A stretch of 64,000 nt of DNA from Leucosporidium creatinivorum (Eukaryota; Basidiomycota; Microbotryomycetes; Leucosporidiales; Leucosporidiaceae): assembly GCA_001600635.1 (NCBI GenBank), contig BCKL01000011.1, positions 559,383-623,382 of the forward strand, given 5' to 3'. Positions within the stretch are counted from its first letter, which is position 1. Every line of letters starts with the position of its first letter. Below are positions 44,754 through 58,300 of this stretch, piece by piece. The notes beneath the pieces were generated by a model. The model did no database searches. It was not told the origin of the DNA and saw nothing but the letters and a program-made list of their open reading frames with translations. The position numbers were made by a program, and so were the translations under genes.

Positions 44754-45310
44754 GTCGTTTTTTTTGGTCATACTGCTGTGTAGCAATCCCATCCTGGCTG
44801 ACCAAGCGCGACCATTGCAGTCGAGTAAGAGGCATCTCTCCACCCTCAATCTCATCTCACACACGTTTTGTACCTCGCCAGTGCTTCACGACCGCGTACT
44901 ACACCCACAACTAGCAGCAGACCCTTGCTCGGCGCTGTGCTTCGGCGATGCTGGAGCGAGAGCTGATGGCTTGCAGTGTAGATGGACCCTCGCAAAACCA
45001 CATCGAGTCACCTCAATAGATGAGCTCTCCGCCCTGGACTTCCCCCAATGGCCCGCTGACCTGCCCAAATCGGCGGGCGAAGGCAGCGGCGCGCCGCGCC
45101 GACAGCTTCGACTCTGACCACATCCTCCTCGTCTACCTCGCAACAGTGTCGATGGCCGAATCGCCTCCCACAACGCCCTCAGGGAGACCACCAAAGCTCA
45201 GGAATCGAGTACACGCTGCAGCCGAGGCGTTCGAAGGAGGACTCTCGCCGACGAGAATCGACGTTCAACAACTCGGCACCGAACAAGATATCGAACGGCT
45301 CTCTGCAGCC
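44718..45310 (+). repeat. inverted duplication B, left arm
   Basis: This stretch matches the reverse complement of about 63402-64000 (about 593 against 599 bases). It covers the 5' half of tRNA-Pro, a non-coding spacer and the first 53 codons of KAR9. The spacer differs at many positions while the coding part is nearly identical. The repeat probably continues leftwards, but its partner is cut by the window end. Only this arm is joined to the complete KAR9 gene. Confidence 0.85.
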
Positions 45311-48300
45311 AAGCGGGTGTCAGAGGGAGGGTTCAAGCCTTCGTACGTGCTGCGTCGTCCATTTCGGAAGCGGTACGAGCTCAAGCTCTGACCCTGCCGC
45401 TCTCTCCCTTTCACCCTCCGCCGCTCTGCAGCCCCGGAACCAGGACACCTTCGCCTTCACACAACTCGCGCCCACTCTCAGCCGCATCGTACAGCTCTGC
45501 TTCCCCTTCCCATCGCCCTCCGTCCTTCGAATCGCCCGCCTCTCAACTCGCGTCTCGTCTCGCCTCCATGTCCTTGCGCGACGAGGCCCTCGATTCGACC
45601 AGCAGAAGCAACGGCAAACAGCAGCTATTCTCGAGCACTTCCTCTAGTGTCACTCGCACCTCTCCCAGCCCAAAAAGCGCGAGACTGGACGCCACGGACG
45701 ACGAGGTTGAACGAGGGCTGCAGCTTGAGAGCAGCGGCTTGGGACTGGGATTGAAGGGGCTCGGGGGCGCAGAGGCATCGGCCAACGGTGTCTCGACTCG
45801 CTCCCCCCCTTTCAATCGCACCATTCGCCATTCGTCGAGCAAGGAGTGCGTGGTCATCCGCTCGCGTCGCGCGTTGGCTGTACTGAGCTGACGTTGCTCT
45901 CCTGCAGTGAGCTGGCGCTGCTTATTCTGTCATCAGGCATCACCGAACTGTCGATGAGTATTCAGGACGTCAACACGCTCATCTTCGAGATCCAGGTCAG
46001 CTTCGCGCGGCGTACGAGATTCTGCAGCTTTCCAGCTGACTCCAATATACAATACAGGAGCTCCGACACACAACAGCACCCGTCGCTACCCCTCTCATCT
46101 CGAATCGACCCGCCTCTCCTTCCCGCCGCCCCAGCGCATATCACCTTTCCGCCTCGGCCTCCACCTCCGACGCCTCTCGCTCCCCGTCCATGGACTCCGA
46201 CGCTATAGAGGCCTCGAGTCAGCCTTCCAGTCGCGATGTTGGCGCTACCAGTCAGGTAGATGCAGCGTTGATGCGGCTGGAAGCAAAGCTCGAGGTCGTC
46301 GCCAAAGAGTTCGCCGAAGTCGAAAGCCAGGCGACGGGCTCCTTCGGCATTTCACCACCGAATTCACCAGAGGTCAACGAGGACACAAAATCTCAGGCGG
46401 CTTTCCTTCGTCGGAAATGGAGGACGACAGCGCACGAATGGGCCGAGGTGCAGAAGGATGCCGAGATTCTCGGCGAGGAGCTCAAGGAGGACAAGTGGAT
46501 CGTCGTCTTCCGAACGGTCAGCGTTCAAGCCGAGGAGATGATGCGGTCGCTCGAGAAGGTCCTCACTCAAAGTCATGACTTTGTCTACGACATCCGACGA
46601 CGGGAGGCCAAGTCGGGCGCCTCCTTCTTCGGCGACCCCACCCGGATACAACCCCTCCTCTCCTCCTTCGTCGCTCTCCAGCAGAGCCTGCACGCCAAGC
46701 GCAGCTACTACAGTCCCAGCTGCGACCGCGTCCTCAAGATTCTCGGCAAGGGCATCGCCGATCGAAAGACGAAGAACGGCGAGGTGCTGAGAAAGTACGG
46801 GGAGATGAAGATGAGGTGGAGAGATCTGCTGGAGCGCATTACGCGGATCGAGGTGGAGATGAAGGGCGTGGAGGACATGCTGAGGGAGACAGCAGGACCT
46901 CTTCCCAACGCCAAAGGAGGCCGAGGTTCGCTCCCCACCTCTCAGAGCGAGTCCAACATCCCCAGCTCCGGCGGTCTCTCACCCTTTCGCCGACTCGCCA
47001 ACAAAGTCACCCGGTCGTCGCCCAACACCACTCCGACCTCCTCCTCTACCACTCCTCGGCCTCTCGAGGCTTCTCCCGGTCCTGCTCGCCCAGCAACAGC
47101 AACCGGCCTGTACTCCACCAATCAAACTCCACCTCGACCTCCAAAGAGCACGCGGCGACTCGTCAGTGGCGGACTCTCCCCTTCCAACACCCCACCTCGA
47201 ACACCTCTTACCCTTAACCGTCGTCGGAGCACTTCCGCCATGAACCTCGATGTACCCGGCTCGGCTTCCACCTCCCTGTCGTCGAGCATGGGGATTCGAC
47301 CCTCGCGCCGAGCACCCTCGCCAGCGCCCAGCGCCAGCGGCTCCGAGAAGCCTCGCTGGAACATCTCGACCAAGCGCGGCGACGAGCGCGAGACTCTTCG
47401 CTCGAGCGTCTCGGGATCTCGTCCCCCGCTGTCCATGTCGGCGTCGGCGAGCTCGCTGGCTCTTTCGACTGGTCGAAACTCGGCGCTCGGGATGCGTAGA
47501 CCGTCGTCAAAGCAGAGCAACCCACTCCAGAGGTCGTTCTATGGGGGAGGGGCCGGAGCAGGACGACCCGTCTCGCCCGCCTTCTCGGACGCCTCGTCCT
47601 CCTTCGTTCGCGACCGCCCTTCGACGCCGAGCAGGATCCCAGTCCCAGCTTCTGCCAGTCGTCGCATGAGCACCGGTCCCTTTTCCAGCCTCGACGACCC
47701 CGAACCCTCCTCCCTCCTTCAGCGCGCCATGTCTCCCACTCCATCCTCCTCCTCCGCCTACCGCCCTCTCGGAGCCTCGCGCGGCGCCTCCTCTTCTCGC
47801 CAACACCTCGCCACTCCAGGCGGTCTCAGTCCGCCTCGAGCGCCCAGCCCATCGCCATCGGCAGGCTCGATGAGCTTCCGCTACCGCTCCCAGACGCCCG
47901 AGCCGAATCTGATGGCGCCTGCCAAGCGCTTGAACAACATCCGTCTCCCTCAATCATCGACGAGGACCACCCGCCCTCCCGTACCTACCGTACCCTCCTC
48001 CTACCGCCGCGAGTCGCTCGCTACCCCCCGAGCCAGCTCGGCCGCTACCGCTCGGCGACCATCGACTGCCCTCTCCTCGCGCACCGAGGGCGTCACGTCT
48101 CCCACGCCAACAGGCTACGACAACTCTCCTCCAGTAGGCTCCTACACACCCAACCCCATCGACCCCCTCGACGTCGCCGTCTCCCAAATCGTCAACTCGC
48201 TCCCCCTCCACCTCGCCGTCGAACGGCTCGATCCTCCCTTTAACCGCATCCAAATCGCTCAAGCCGAGATCCTGCAAGCCAAGTACTACTTCACCATGGG

Positions 48301-48466
48301 CGGCGGACGATCCGTCGAGCAGCAGATCAAGCCGCTGATGTGCAAGTTGGTGGACAAGGTCGGGCCGAGGGCGATGAAGGGGGAGAAGAAGGTGTTGGTG
48401 AGGGTGGGGACCGGGTGGCAGGCATTGGATGTGTATGGTATGTCGCTGCTGGCTAACAGCGTGTAG
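45152..48466 (+). CDS. KAR9: Kar9-type spindle-positioning protein with GAR domain
   Basis: Exon 1 (45152-45372) starts MAESPPTTPSGRPPKLRNR; three introns follow, and the last exon is very long. Total length is about 1,050 residues. The Kar9 helical region is clear: LMRLEAKLEVVAKEFAEVES, AAFLRRKWRTTAHEWAEVQ, LKEDKWIVVFRTVSVQAEEM, LLSSFVALQQSLHAKRSY and YSPSCDRVLKILGKGIADRK. A long Ser/Pro/Arg-rich disordered part contains several SxxP or SP sites that could bind EB1 or be phosphorylated. The end (GEKKVLVRVGTGWQALDVY) matches the Gas2-related microtubule-binding domain. Kar9 links microtubule plus-ends through Bim1/EB1 to type V myosin. A truncated inverted copy of exon 1 sits at 63402-63559. 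Confidence 0.88.
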
Positions 48467-48634
48467 TGTTGTAGAGCTTTAGGCATCGCAGTACAGCAGC
48501 CTCCTTTCGTCGTTCTTCGCTTCTCGTTAACGGAGCTTTCCGAGGAGCACGGCGAGATAACTAAGAGTACTTTCAAGCGGAGCCATACATGAGACGAGAA
48601 GAAGAGAAGGGCGGGAAGGGCGGTGGCGACTGGT

Positions 48635-51600
48635 CTAGGTCGAGTAGGAGACCTCGTAGCCCGACTTGCGGACTTCGGCGGCCGAAGGAGTCGTGTTCTG
48701 GCCTCGGGCGGGCTCGATGGCGGCGACGGAATCCTCCGAGGTCCACTCCTCGATCCACCTGAATGAGAAGGAGAGCTCATCGTCAGCGATGGAGCCCTTC
48801 ACCTGCTGACACAAGCGCAAGCGACAGCGCCGAGCCGACCGAAACTCACTTGAAGACCTCCTCATGCCAGCGAACGCCGTTGTGGGGCTCGAGGACCTGT
48901 AGAAAGAACGGCAGAGATCGTCAACAGTGTCCAGAGAAGTCCTGAAGTAGCCGTACTCACCCAGTGGTTCTCGCTCTCGAAGTAGACGAAGCGCGAGGGG
49001 ACGCCGAGGCGTTGGAGGCTGGGAGAGCGGCAAAAAAAGTCAGCGTGACCGCTCAACCTGCAATGAACCAGAGATGCATACGTGTTGAAGACTCCGATGC
49101 CCTCTCCCTCGACCAAACGGTAGTCACGACCTCCATCTGCTCGGCACCGAAGGGGTCAGCTTTCGATTTTGGCATCATCTAACGCACCCGGCGACTCGCA
49201 CCGAAAGGGTAGGGACTCACGGATGACCAACTGAGGCGTCTTCCACTTGTGGATATGGTTCTGCGGGTTCCAACGCTGATAGTTCTCGGGCGCCTCCCAA
49301 GGAGTTCCGCCGAACTCGCGCTCGGGGAAGTACAGCTCCTCCGTGGTGTACCAGACGTTGGAGGTAGAGAAAACTGTTCGGGTGGAAGCGATTCAAGGTC
49401 AGCACGAGTCGATGTGAGTTGCCGTATGAAGCGCCGAACCTCCGTCGTGGCAGACGATGGCTTTGAAGCCCATTCGTTCATTATGGCCCTGGATCCACGA
49501 CGCGATGAATCCTCCGTACGAAGCTCCTGCCATCGCCATGCGCTGCGAATCGATCTCGGGGTAGGCTTCCTTCACGAATTCAAGTCCGGCCACGAGATCC
49601 TGCGAGACGAGCGCGAAAGGTCAGCGAGACGAGCGATGGGAGCGGATGGAGTCGAAGAGCGAGGGTTTGATCTCGTAGCCTATGAGACGGTGGCTATAGG
49701 AGCAGAGACTATGCAGCAGAGGAGGGAGGGAAGGGGGGGGGGGGGGGGGGGGGGGGGGAGGAAAGCCGAGCTCGACCAACGAACCTGGAAAGGAAGGCCG
49801 CCCCACTGGTTCTTGATGCGGTCGGTGAACTCTTGGCCGTATCTGCAGTGTTCGAGTGTTAGGTCTCCGTATGTGGCGCCGAGGAGCGAGGGCCAAAACA
49901 AAAGAGCAGGAGGGGAGGAGAGGGGGGAGCGCACCCGGTGCTGCCAGTCGGGCTGTAGAAGAGGGCTGTCAGCGAGGTACAGTACAGCGAGCTGGATACA
50001 GAGCAGACTCACTTGATGGTGACAGTGATGTATCCATGAGCGGCGTAGACGTTGGGGTTCCTGCTCATCTCGCGTGCGTCAGCTTCGTTGCGGCGCTCAG
50101 CCTCGGCCGCACTCACCACCTAGTCGACCACGAGTCCGTCCAAGCGCCCTGCGGTCCCCCATGGACCAAGAACGCCAACGGCCATTTCCTTCCACTCTCT
50201 TTGCGAACCTTGGGATCCTTGAACCCCGGAGGAAAGAGGATGAACCCATGGACCTGACGTCCCTCGGCGCCGGCGAAGTAGAAGCTCTCCCCCTCGTGCA
50301 ACTCCTTCTCCTCCTGAAGATGAGGGGTGAGGGTAGCGAGAGGAGTCTGGGTGGTGGTGGAGGGAGGCTGGCCCTTGCCCTTGTCGTCGGTGGGTGCGTG
50401 GATGGTGAGTGTGGAGAGGACGTTGGGGGAGGTTAGGGAGTTGGAGGTGAGGATGAGGGTGGTGGGCGTGAGGGGGGTGAAGGAGGTGATGGATTGGTGT
50501 GAGGTGAGCGCTTCGGGCTCGGGGGAGGAGAGGGAGAGGGAGGAGGCGGAAGCCGAGGAGGAAGGGATCGGGAGGGCGAGTTGGAAGAGCTTGACGAAGC
50601 CGCCGTCCTGTAAACGCGCAGGTTAGATCTACTGAACCCGTACTAAATCCTCAAGAACTCACTTCAGCCGTCAAAAACACCTTCTCGCCACAAGGGCACC
50701 ACTTGACGGCCCCCGGGCTGCGATCCCACTTCTCGGTCGCTCCCCACCTCTCGCCCGTCTCAATCTCATACACCATGACCCTGTTCCTATCCGCCTCATA
50801 CCCATCCTCCCTCATCTCAAGCCAAACGACCCTCTTGCCATCGGGCGAGAGGGTCGGGCTCGAGCAAGCGCCTTGGGTGCCGACGGTGAGAGCTTGGGGC
50901 TTGGCTTCAGAGGAGGTGCGGGGAGAGAGGGGGAGGAGGTAGATCTGGGTGCGGGTGTGCCAGGAAGGGTTGAGGTGCGGGTCTTTGGAGTGGAAGACGA
51001 GGTGCGTGGAGGAGAGGGAGAAGTCGGAGGAAGAGCCGAAGGGACCGACGGGGCATTCCTGTAGCATCTCGAACGTGTTAGCGAGTCTTGACCGCTCGAA
51101 GAGATTGTAAGAGCTCGTGTAAGACCACTCACGAGGTTCAAACCGGCGAGAGGCGACTTGACGACGGCCTTCTTGCTCAACGCCAAAGCGTCTCCCTCCT
51201 CCTTAGTGGTAACGAGGGACCACCTGTTGCTCTTGCTCGCCTTGTCGATGATGGTAGCCTCGCCTCCAGGATGGGCAGGCATGACGACATGCTCAAACTC
51301 GTCTCCGCTGTCCTCGGCGAAGGCATCGGGGTTGCGAGTGAGCCGAACAAAGTGGAGTTGGACCTTCTCGCCTTGGGTGGAGGACCATTCGTCCCAGTGG
51401 CGGATGAAGGTCGTGTCGTAGACTGTTGTAGTAGGTCATCGAGTCAGCCAGGGTCCTAACTATCATCAGGAGAAGAGCGTGACCCACCTCGGACATCGGA
51501 GCCCTTCGACTCCTTCTCGACTCGAGCCTTGTTGGCGGCGACTTTATAGATGTCTCCATCGGGGAAGACCTTGGCACTGAAGGCGAGGATCGCGCCCTTC

Positions 51601-52231
51601 TCCTTGTCGGACGAGATCTGGGTGACGGTAAGGTTGGAGATGCTGGAGGGGGAGAGAGCGATTAGCACGTCAGTCGGCGATGGGATAAGAACGAGATGTG
51701 AAGCGAATTAGGGTTCGGTGATCGAGTCAAAAGCACTTACGATACAGGAAACTTGCCGACGAGGTATTCCTCGCCTCCATGCTCGAGTACATTTTTCGCC
51801 CAGAGCTCGACGCCCTCCCCGCCAGCGAGCGCCGCGTGCTCCTTGCGCCGTTGCGCTTGAGCCTTGTCGCTGAGATCAATAGGGTGGTCCTCGCGGTGAC
51901 CATCGGGATTGATAGTGGCCTCGAGACCATCTGGAACGGAGGGACGGAGGAAGAGGATGGTTCGGTCGTCGATCCAGGCTGCCTCGCTGGAGGTGAGGTT
52001 GGAGAGCAACTCGCGGGGCAGTTGGGACGGAGTTGCTTTGGGAGCGTCGAGGTCGATGAGGTAGAAGGATTGAGATGTTCTACCTTTGTCGCCGGCTGCT
52101 GCGAAAGTGAAGGAGGAGGAGGGCCAGAGGGCGAGTGAACCGGAGGGGTTGACGAGGCCGGCTGATGGACGAGGGAGTTGTAGCAAGTCTTGGATGGTGA
52201 GAGCTTTGCCCGGAGACAGAGGTGAGCTCAT
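48635..52231 (-). CDS. S9 family peptidase, dipeptidyl-peptidase 5-like
   Basis: About eleven exons encode roughly 750 residues starting at 52231 (MSSPLSPGKALTIQDLLQLP). The N-terminal part is a beta-propeller with repeated blocks such as LSSTHLVFHSKDPHLNPSW and CSSPTLSPDGKRVVWLEMRE. The C-terminal alpha/beta hydrolase has KWPLAFLVHGGPQGAW, VTINPTGSTGYGQEFTD, the nucleophile motif MAGASYGGFIASW and the histidine region YFESENHWV. The acid is probably the Asp of VIHGGRDYR. Dpp5 cleaves N-terminal dipeptides; secreted forms exist in pathogens. No signal peptide is visible here, so an intracellular form is likelier. One intron contains a run of 26 G on the plus strand (49733-49758). Confidence 0.9.
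49733..49758. repeat. homopolymer of 26 G (C on the coding strand) in an intron
   Basis: A pure G26 run lies inside a DPP5-like intron. On the transcribed strand order it is a pyrimidine tract. Runs like this slip readily and can form G-quadruplexes in the opposite strand, so the exact length may vary between isolates or be a sequencing estimate. Confidence 0.9.
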
Positions 52232-52549
52232 GTTGGCTGATAGACGCCCGAGTTGAATGAAGACGAGACGAGAGAGGAGAGAGCAAGAGAGAGAGGAGTC
52301 GAGCCGAGCCTCTTCGAGCGAGCGCGTGTGGGGCGCAGGAGAGGCTCGAGCTCGAAATCCCAAGTCCAGCTCTGCTTCCTCCCCTGCACTCATTCTACTC
52401 GGCTAATCAGCTACAGCACAGCAGTTCAGCCCCTACCGACACAGCTACAGCCTACGCCTCGGTCTCGCTTACACCTCAGCGTCCTCTCCCTCTCCCACTC
52501 TTCCGCTCTCATCTCCCTCGTCGCCAACTCGCTCTCGACTCAGTTCGAA
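52232..52549. other. divergent promoter region
   Basis: The 318 bases between the DPP5-like and DUF2408 starts. No gene or repeat is recognised. Confidence 0.45.
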
Positions 52550-54982
52550 ATGGTACCCAACGAGGAATTACCCATCTTGGAGGCACTCGTATCGTAAGTA
52601 TACTAGCCTACGGCCCTACACATCCCACCGCTTCAGCCTCAGCCACCGCTCCGTCTCAACCCTTCCAACTCGCTCGACCGAGGTGTTGGAGTGCTTTGGC
52701 GCAAGCAGAGGAGATTTGCCGGTCGAAGCTGGATACAGGCAATACTTCAGACTACCACTGTACAGCTTCAGAGGTCTGCAACGGCGCAGGCATGACCTCA
52801 TGTCGCTCAAGCGCGAGAGGACGGAAGCGTCGTCGAGTATTGCAGTGTCGAGGAATGGGAGCGGGCAGGAAGATCTACGAGGAATGCCTCCTGCTCTACA
52901 TAGCACCCGCCACCGCTTCAAACCTCCAGCCGCCACAAAGACCGACCTCGCTCAGCAAGGCATTATCGCTGACTTGAGTCTTCCCCCTTCGCAGGATTCG
53001 CAACCGCCTGACCAAGCTTAAGAAGGACCGGACAGAGTACATTCGCGCCAAGGATGTTCTCGACATCTACGGCTCGCTTATGACCCAAGGTGCGTCCCGT
53101 TGAGGGTCAGGAGGGAGCGGGCGATCTCGTCGTGGCCGCGGTCTGAGTTTCGAGACCGAGCTGACAATCGCACACATACACCTACAGTCAACCTCCTCAA
53201 CGACCTGCGCGCACCCCCTACTCCCACCGCTTCCACCTCGGACACGACGACTCAAGCTCTCCCGCTCGGCGCGCACGAGGAGAACCGAGTCGACAATGTT
53301 CTCAACGACGTCTTCTCGGTGAGTCCTCGCTACCTAGCCAGGTCTTTTGACATCAGCTGACTCTGGTCTACCGCCACAGCTGCTCTCCCTCTTCTTCCTC
53401 ACGATTGGCAAGTCGCGCGAAAGTCCCGCGACCTTCTGCCAGCTCGCAACCATGAAGCGGCTGCTCACTCATCGTGAGCCCTCCAGTACCCCCTTATTCA
53501 TGGACGAGATCTGACCCTCATGCCCTCACAGTCAACGAAAGCGGCATCTACACCGAAGCGGACCTCAAGCCCTTTCAAACCCGCCTCGCCGAGCTCAAAT
53601 CCATCATCAGCGGCACCTCGCAAGACGAGCTCGATTCCGACGACGCGACGCAGGAGGAAGGGCTCACCAAGCTCCTCCTCTCGAAATGGGACATCTGCGA
53701 CCGGCTCCTCACCAAGCTCGTTGGGTCCCTCTCGCAACTCTCGCCCGAATTGGCCCCGCTGCATCAGAGGTTGATTACCCTCAGGAGGCTGCTCGCGTCT
53801 ATTGCGGCGAGGCCGCGTCCTCAGGCGAGTGAGGTGGTCAACATCCTCGCCGAGCTGAGGGCTATCGACGAGAAGCGCACAGCCAACGGCAAGTTTGTCA
53901 TCGACCTTGCTCCCGCCGAGGGGGCGGATCCGGAGGACGCGCCCGATACCTATGAGCCGACGTTGGGGCAGGAGCTGCTGGGAGGGTTGTTGGAGGCGAA
54001 CTTTGAGATTGTGGAGGATATTCGGAAGAGGGATGGAGAGGAGGAGGTGGCGAGGGGCCCGCTGCAGCCGATTTATGATCGGTTGAGTGAGTTGAGGGCC
54101 CAGTTGGAGAGGTTGGTGTTGACCCATAGGTGGACGCTGAGGGAGACGGTGAGTGGTTCAGCTCAGATGGAGTGGAACGGCGCGCGCGCGAGCAGAAGGC
54201 GCCGAGCTGACTCTTTCCCCCTTCTCGCCCATCTCCCTCCCTCCCATCTCTCGCCATCCACCGACACCCTTACATATCCACCTCGCCAGGACCTCTACCA
54301 ATTCCAACAAGCGCTGAATGACATCGACAACATGCGCGTCGACGGCAAGTTCCGCGACACCGAAGGCAACATCCCCGAAGGCCAACTCGTGCGTCGCCTC
54401 TTCTCCTTCCTGCTCTTTCCGGTCTCGTGCTGACATATCTACTCGACTACACTCCACACAGGTCCTCCTCTACCTCCTCCGCCGCTGCTACGGCCTCTGC
54501 TACCGTCTCATGGCCTCCTCCGAGCCCATCTCGGAAGAGCTCATGCCCATAGCCAACAAGCTCACCACCGTCAAACGCTGCTTGATCGAAGTCGCAAAAT
54601 ATGGTGGACCCTACTCCTCGCGCGATTTGTATCCCTATCAATTGGCGTTGGCGCAGATTGATAATTTGAGGACGGATGGTCGGTTCGAGGGGAGGGATGG
54701 CAGTTGTCCGGAGGGGCAGGCGATCTTGAATGCGCTGTTGAGTGAGGCGCATGAGATTTGCTCGATGATGCAGGTGCGTCGCTTTGCTTCTCTCCGCGCC
54801 GCGCGATGCGGACGAGGCTGACCTTCTCCCTTTCTCACTACTCGCCCCTTCTCTCGCTCTCCTCTCGCCCGCTGCTGCCTCACCTCCGCCTCACCCCTTC
54901 GCTCGCACGCCAATAGGAGGAGAACGAGCAAATGGAAGCGGACGAAGCGGCCGCCTCTGCTGAGGTCTCGGCGTCGGAGTAG
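52550..54982 (+). CDS. DUF2408/UPF0662 family protein
   Basis: Eight or so exons begin at 52550 with MVPNEELPILEALVS. A 400-nt first intron, long for this genome, splices to IRNRLTKLKKDRTEYIRAKD. The rest reads VLDIYGSLMTQ, LLSLFFLTIGKSRESPATFC, MKRLLTH and DLKPFQTRLAELKSIISG. The two paired repeat blocks of the family are ALNDIDNMRVDGKFRDTEGN with EGQLVLLYLLRRCYGLCYRL and ALAQIDNLRTDGRFEGRDGS with EGQAILNALLSEAHEICSMM. This matches fungal UPF0662 proteins (DUF2408), found in yeast and fission yeast with no settled role. A short acidic tail ends the protein. Its helical repeats suggest a scaffold in the cytoplasm or nucleus, which is inference only. Confidence 0.85.
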
Positions 54983-55398
54983 CTGCGCTCGGTCGGCTTG
55001 GAGAAGGGAAGGGAGAAACCTGCTGTTATCGTCGTCGTTGCTGTCTGTAGCTTTCTAGGGAGGAGGTCCTAATAGTCCTCCTCCAATCTCTGTCAAACAA
55101 CACGTAGCTCACCTGTTCGTTCGCTGAGGGCTCGGCAGGGAGGGCGAGAGCGAGAGCAGGCGAGAGCTGGCGAAGCGTCGTGCAGACGATGCGAGAGCGG
55201 GCGAAGCGAACGAAGCACGCGATCTGATCACTTTCCTCCTTGTTGCTCGCTGCTTCCAATCTCGTTCTCCTCGCTCGCGCGCTCGCTCTCATGCTCGGCA
55301 AAGGCAGGAGGAAGCGACTCAATTACGCTCCCCCGGATGCTAGCAAACGCTCCAAGAAAAACGAACGACAACATGTACATCACTGCTGCTATCCCTCC
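54983..55398. other. convergent intergenic region
   Basis: The 3' flanks of the DUF2408 and RTC4 genes. No gene is recognised. Confidence 0.45.
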
Positions 55399-58300
55399 TC
55401 AATCCACCTTCATCTCATCATCACTCGACCCCTCGTCCGAATCCGGCGGCGGGGTATCATCCTCGCTCCCTCCCGCTCCTGCGCCCTTCCTCTTCCCTCG
55501 CTTCGTCTCCCACGGAGCAGCGACCTTGCCCTTCTTCTGCTTGAAGTTGGTCTTGATCTCCTCGGGGAAGGTGTCCGAGTCGGAGTCGAGCGCCGATTCG
55601 AGAGCGAAGGGGCGTTTCGAGGGCTTGGATTTGGTCGAGGAGGCGGTGGAGGAGGGTCTGGCCTTGGTCTTGAGTTTGGTAGTAGCCTTGGCTTTGACGC
55701 GAGGAAGAGGGGCGTCGTCGGAAGAAGAGGAGGAGGCAGCCGCCGAGCGAGGGATGGAGAGCGATTTGGAGGTCGAGGTCGAGGAAGCGCCGGGCTTGCG
55801 CTTGACTGGAGGAGAGGCTGGGGCTTTGGGCTGCGGCTTCCTTTTCTTGATGGTGGTGAGCTCCAAGTCGTCCGAATCGGACTCGGAGCCGCCGTTGGTG
55901 GAAGTCTTGACCGAGCCCGACGCCGAAGTGCTGACGGCCATGCGCTCCGAATTGAGCTGCTGCTTGGGCTTGCGTTTGGTCGGAGGTGCTGCTGCTGCTG
56001 GGGGTGGAGGTGCCGAGCTGCCGACCTTGGGCTTGCGGCGAGCGGTTGAGCGGTCGTCCTTGCCTCCTCCCTCTCCGGCCTCGTCGTCGTCGCTCATCAC
56101 GGTGTAGCCCTTGGCGATCTTCTCCGCTCGAGCAATGATGGCCTTCTCCTGCCTCCTCTTCTCCCTCCTCTTCTCCTTCTCCCCCTCCGCCTCAGTCATC
56201 ACCACCTGCTCCCTCTCCTTGCCCTTGCCTTTCTCCTTCCCACCTCCCGCCTTCTTCTCCTTCTCCTGACTCTGCTCCTCCTCCACCTCTTCCCTCTCCT
56301 CCCTCCTCTCCTCCTCCTTGATGAACTTCCTCTCCGCCTCCTTCCCCTCCAACCCACTCTGCCACAACGCCCGCCCGAACGCCCTGCTCTCCTGAAGCAC
56401 CGCCCTCGCGCTCTCATCGTCCGGCAGCGAGAGGTCCGCTTTGATCAGCTGGACGGCCGTCTCGGGCACGAGGACGCGACGGATGTAGGCGGAGGGGTCG
56501 AGGGGTGTGCAGCGGAAAGGCGCGAGGAGGGGCGTTTGGGTGACGAAGAGACGGGTGAGGGTCGCGACGATGAGCTCGTGGCCGCGGGAGCCGTAGCTAG
56601 AGGATGTAGAGACATAAGCATCGTCGCGAGGCGAGGGCAATAGTCGGAGAGGACAGGCAACTCACTAGCCCGGCTGCTCGACCTCGAAGGTCCCATACTC
56701 GCTCAAGATGTTCTTCATCTTGTTGCCCTGGGCCTCCCACTCCTTCTTGGCGTCCTCGAAGAAGGGACTCAGCATCTTGCCCGTGATGATGTCGCTGAGA
56801 TGTTGCGAGAGCTGGCGATCGATCCGTCTGCGCGAGTGGGAAAGGCGAGGTCAGCGAGCATGCTCGGCGCGCAAGGAGAGACGAGACGATAGGGCGAGTC
56901 GTATGTCGGAGAGGCCGAAAACGAATTGTCGAAGAAGTGGAGCGAGTAGAAGGGAGCTCACTTGGGCAGTCCCTCCCAATCAATCTCGGTCGGCCACCCT
57001 TTGGCAATCCCCTCCGGAATGACCACCATCTCCTCCTCATGCATCCTGCAAAAGTTGGCCGTCTGCACGACTGGTAGCCTCTTGCCTGCGGGGTTGCGAG
57101 TTGTGGGGAGGTCGACAATGTCGGGGCGGGCGAGAAGGTATTGGAGGAGGTTCGAGAGGGTGGCGGAGCGCTTGGTGGGGAGGACCCGGGAGCAGAAGGG
57201 ACAGAGGGTGGAGGGGTCGGCGCGGGTTTCTGTGCAGGTGAGCAGAGCGAGTCATCAGCGTTGGCCGAGGTAGAGGAGGAAGAGAGCGAGCGAAAGAAGC
57301 TCGGCGCACCTTCGGCCCAGAGCAGCGGATCCGGCGTCTTCGAGAACCTGCCCCTCGGGCTACCCTCCATCAACTCCCTCCTCACCGCCTCCTCACTATT
57401 CTCATCGTCCTCGTCGTCCTCTTCATCGGCCGAGAGGACGATCCTCTTCTTCTCCCTTTCCCTCCGCTTCTCCTCCTTCTTGGCCTTGGCTTCCTCCTCC
57501 TTGCGCTCTTGCTCAATCAGCTCCTTGAGGTTGAGATCGGCGTGCTCGGGAGAGGGGGACCGCTCGGCGCGAGCAGGAGGGACGGGTTTGGAAGGGCGAC
57601 GCTTCTCGGGCGAGCTGAGAGCGGGGATGGGTGCAGAGTGAGGGCAGAGTCGAGGTCAGTGAGAGCTATTGGAGACGAAGGAGACGTAGGTAGACGTACT
57701 CGGCGAGGTCGATGACCTTGGACTGGCTCGAGCGAACGGGGCTCGAGACTCGACCACTCGACGACTTGGAGACGGGCTTGTTGGGCTTCATGAGTTCTTC
57801 GAGGTCGACCGGCGCTAGCTTACTGTTGCTCGGTTTCCTCTTGGGTGATCTGAGGGAGTAGCCGAGGGTTAGCTCTCCATAGGGACCTCGACCGAGCTCA
57901 AGAGGCGCTCACGGAACCTCGACCGAGAACTCCTTCTGCTTGCCCTTGCCCTTCAAGTCCTTCTTGACCACCTTCTGCTGCACCACCTCGATATCATCCG
58001 AGTCGTCATCCGCATCCTCAATGTCGTCCGTCCCGCCTCGTTCCTTCCTCTGACGCTTCTCTGCCGCCGAAGCGAGCTTGTCGCGCTTCAGCTTGTCCGC
58101 CTTCGAGTAGGTCGTGGGCTGACGCGGGAGGGTGGAAGAGGAGGTGGAGGGCTTCCGAGAGGAGGGGAGGGCGGAAACGCTACGTTTAGCTGCGTCGGCA
58201 GCAGCGCGTCGCTCCGCCCGAGCCTTCTCCTCGTCAGCGATCCTCTTGAGCGTAGCCTGCGTCGCCTTCTCCTCCTTCTTCTTCTTATCCTCTGCTGCCC

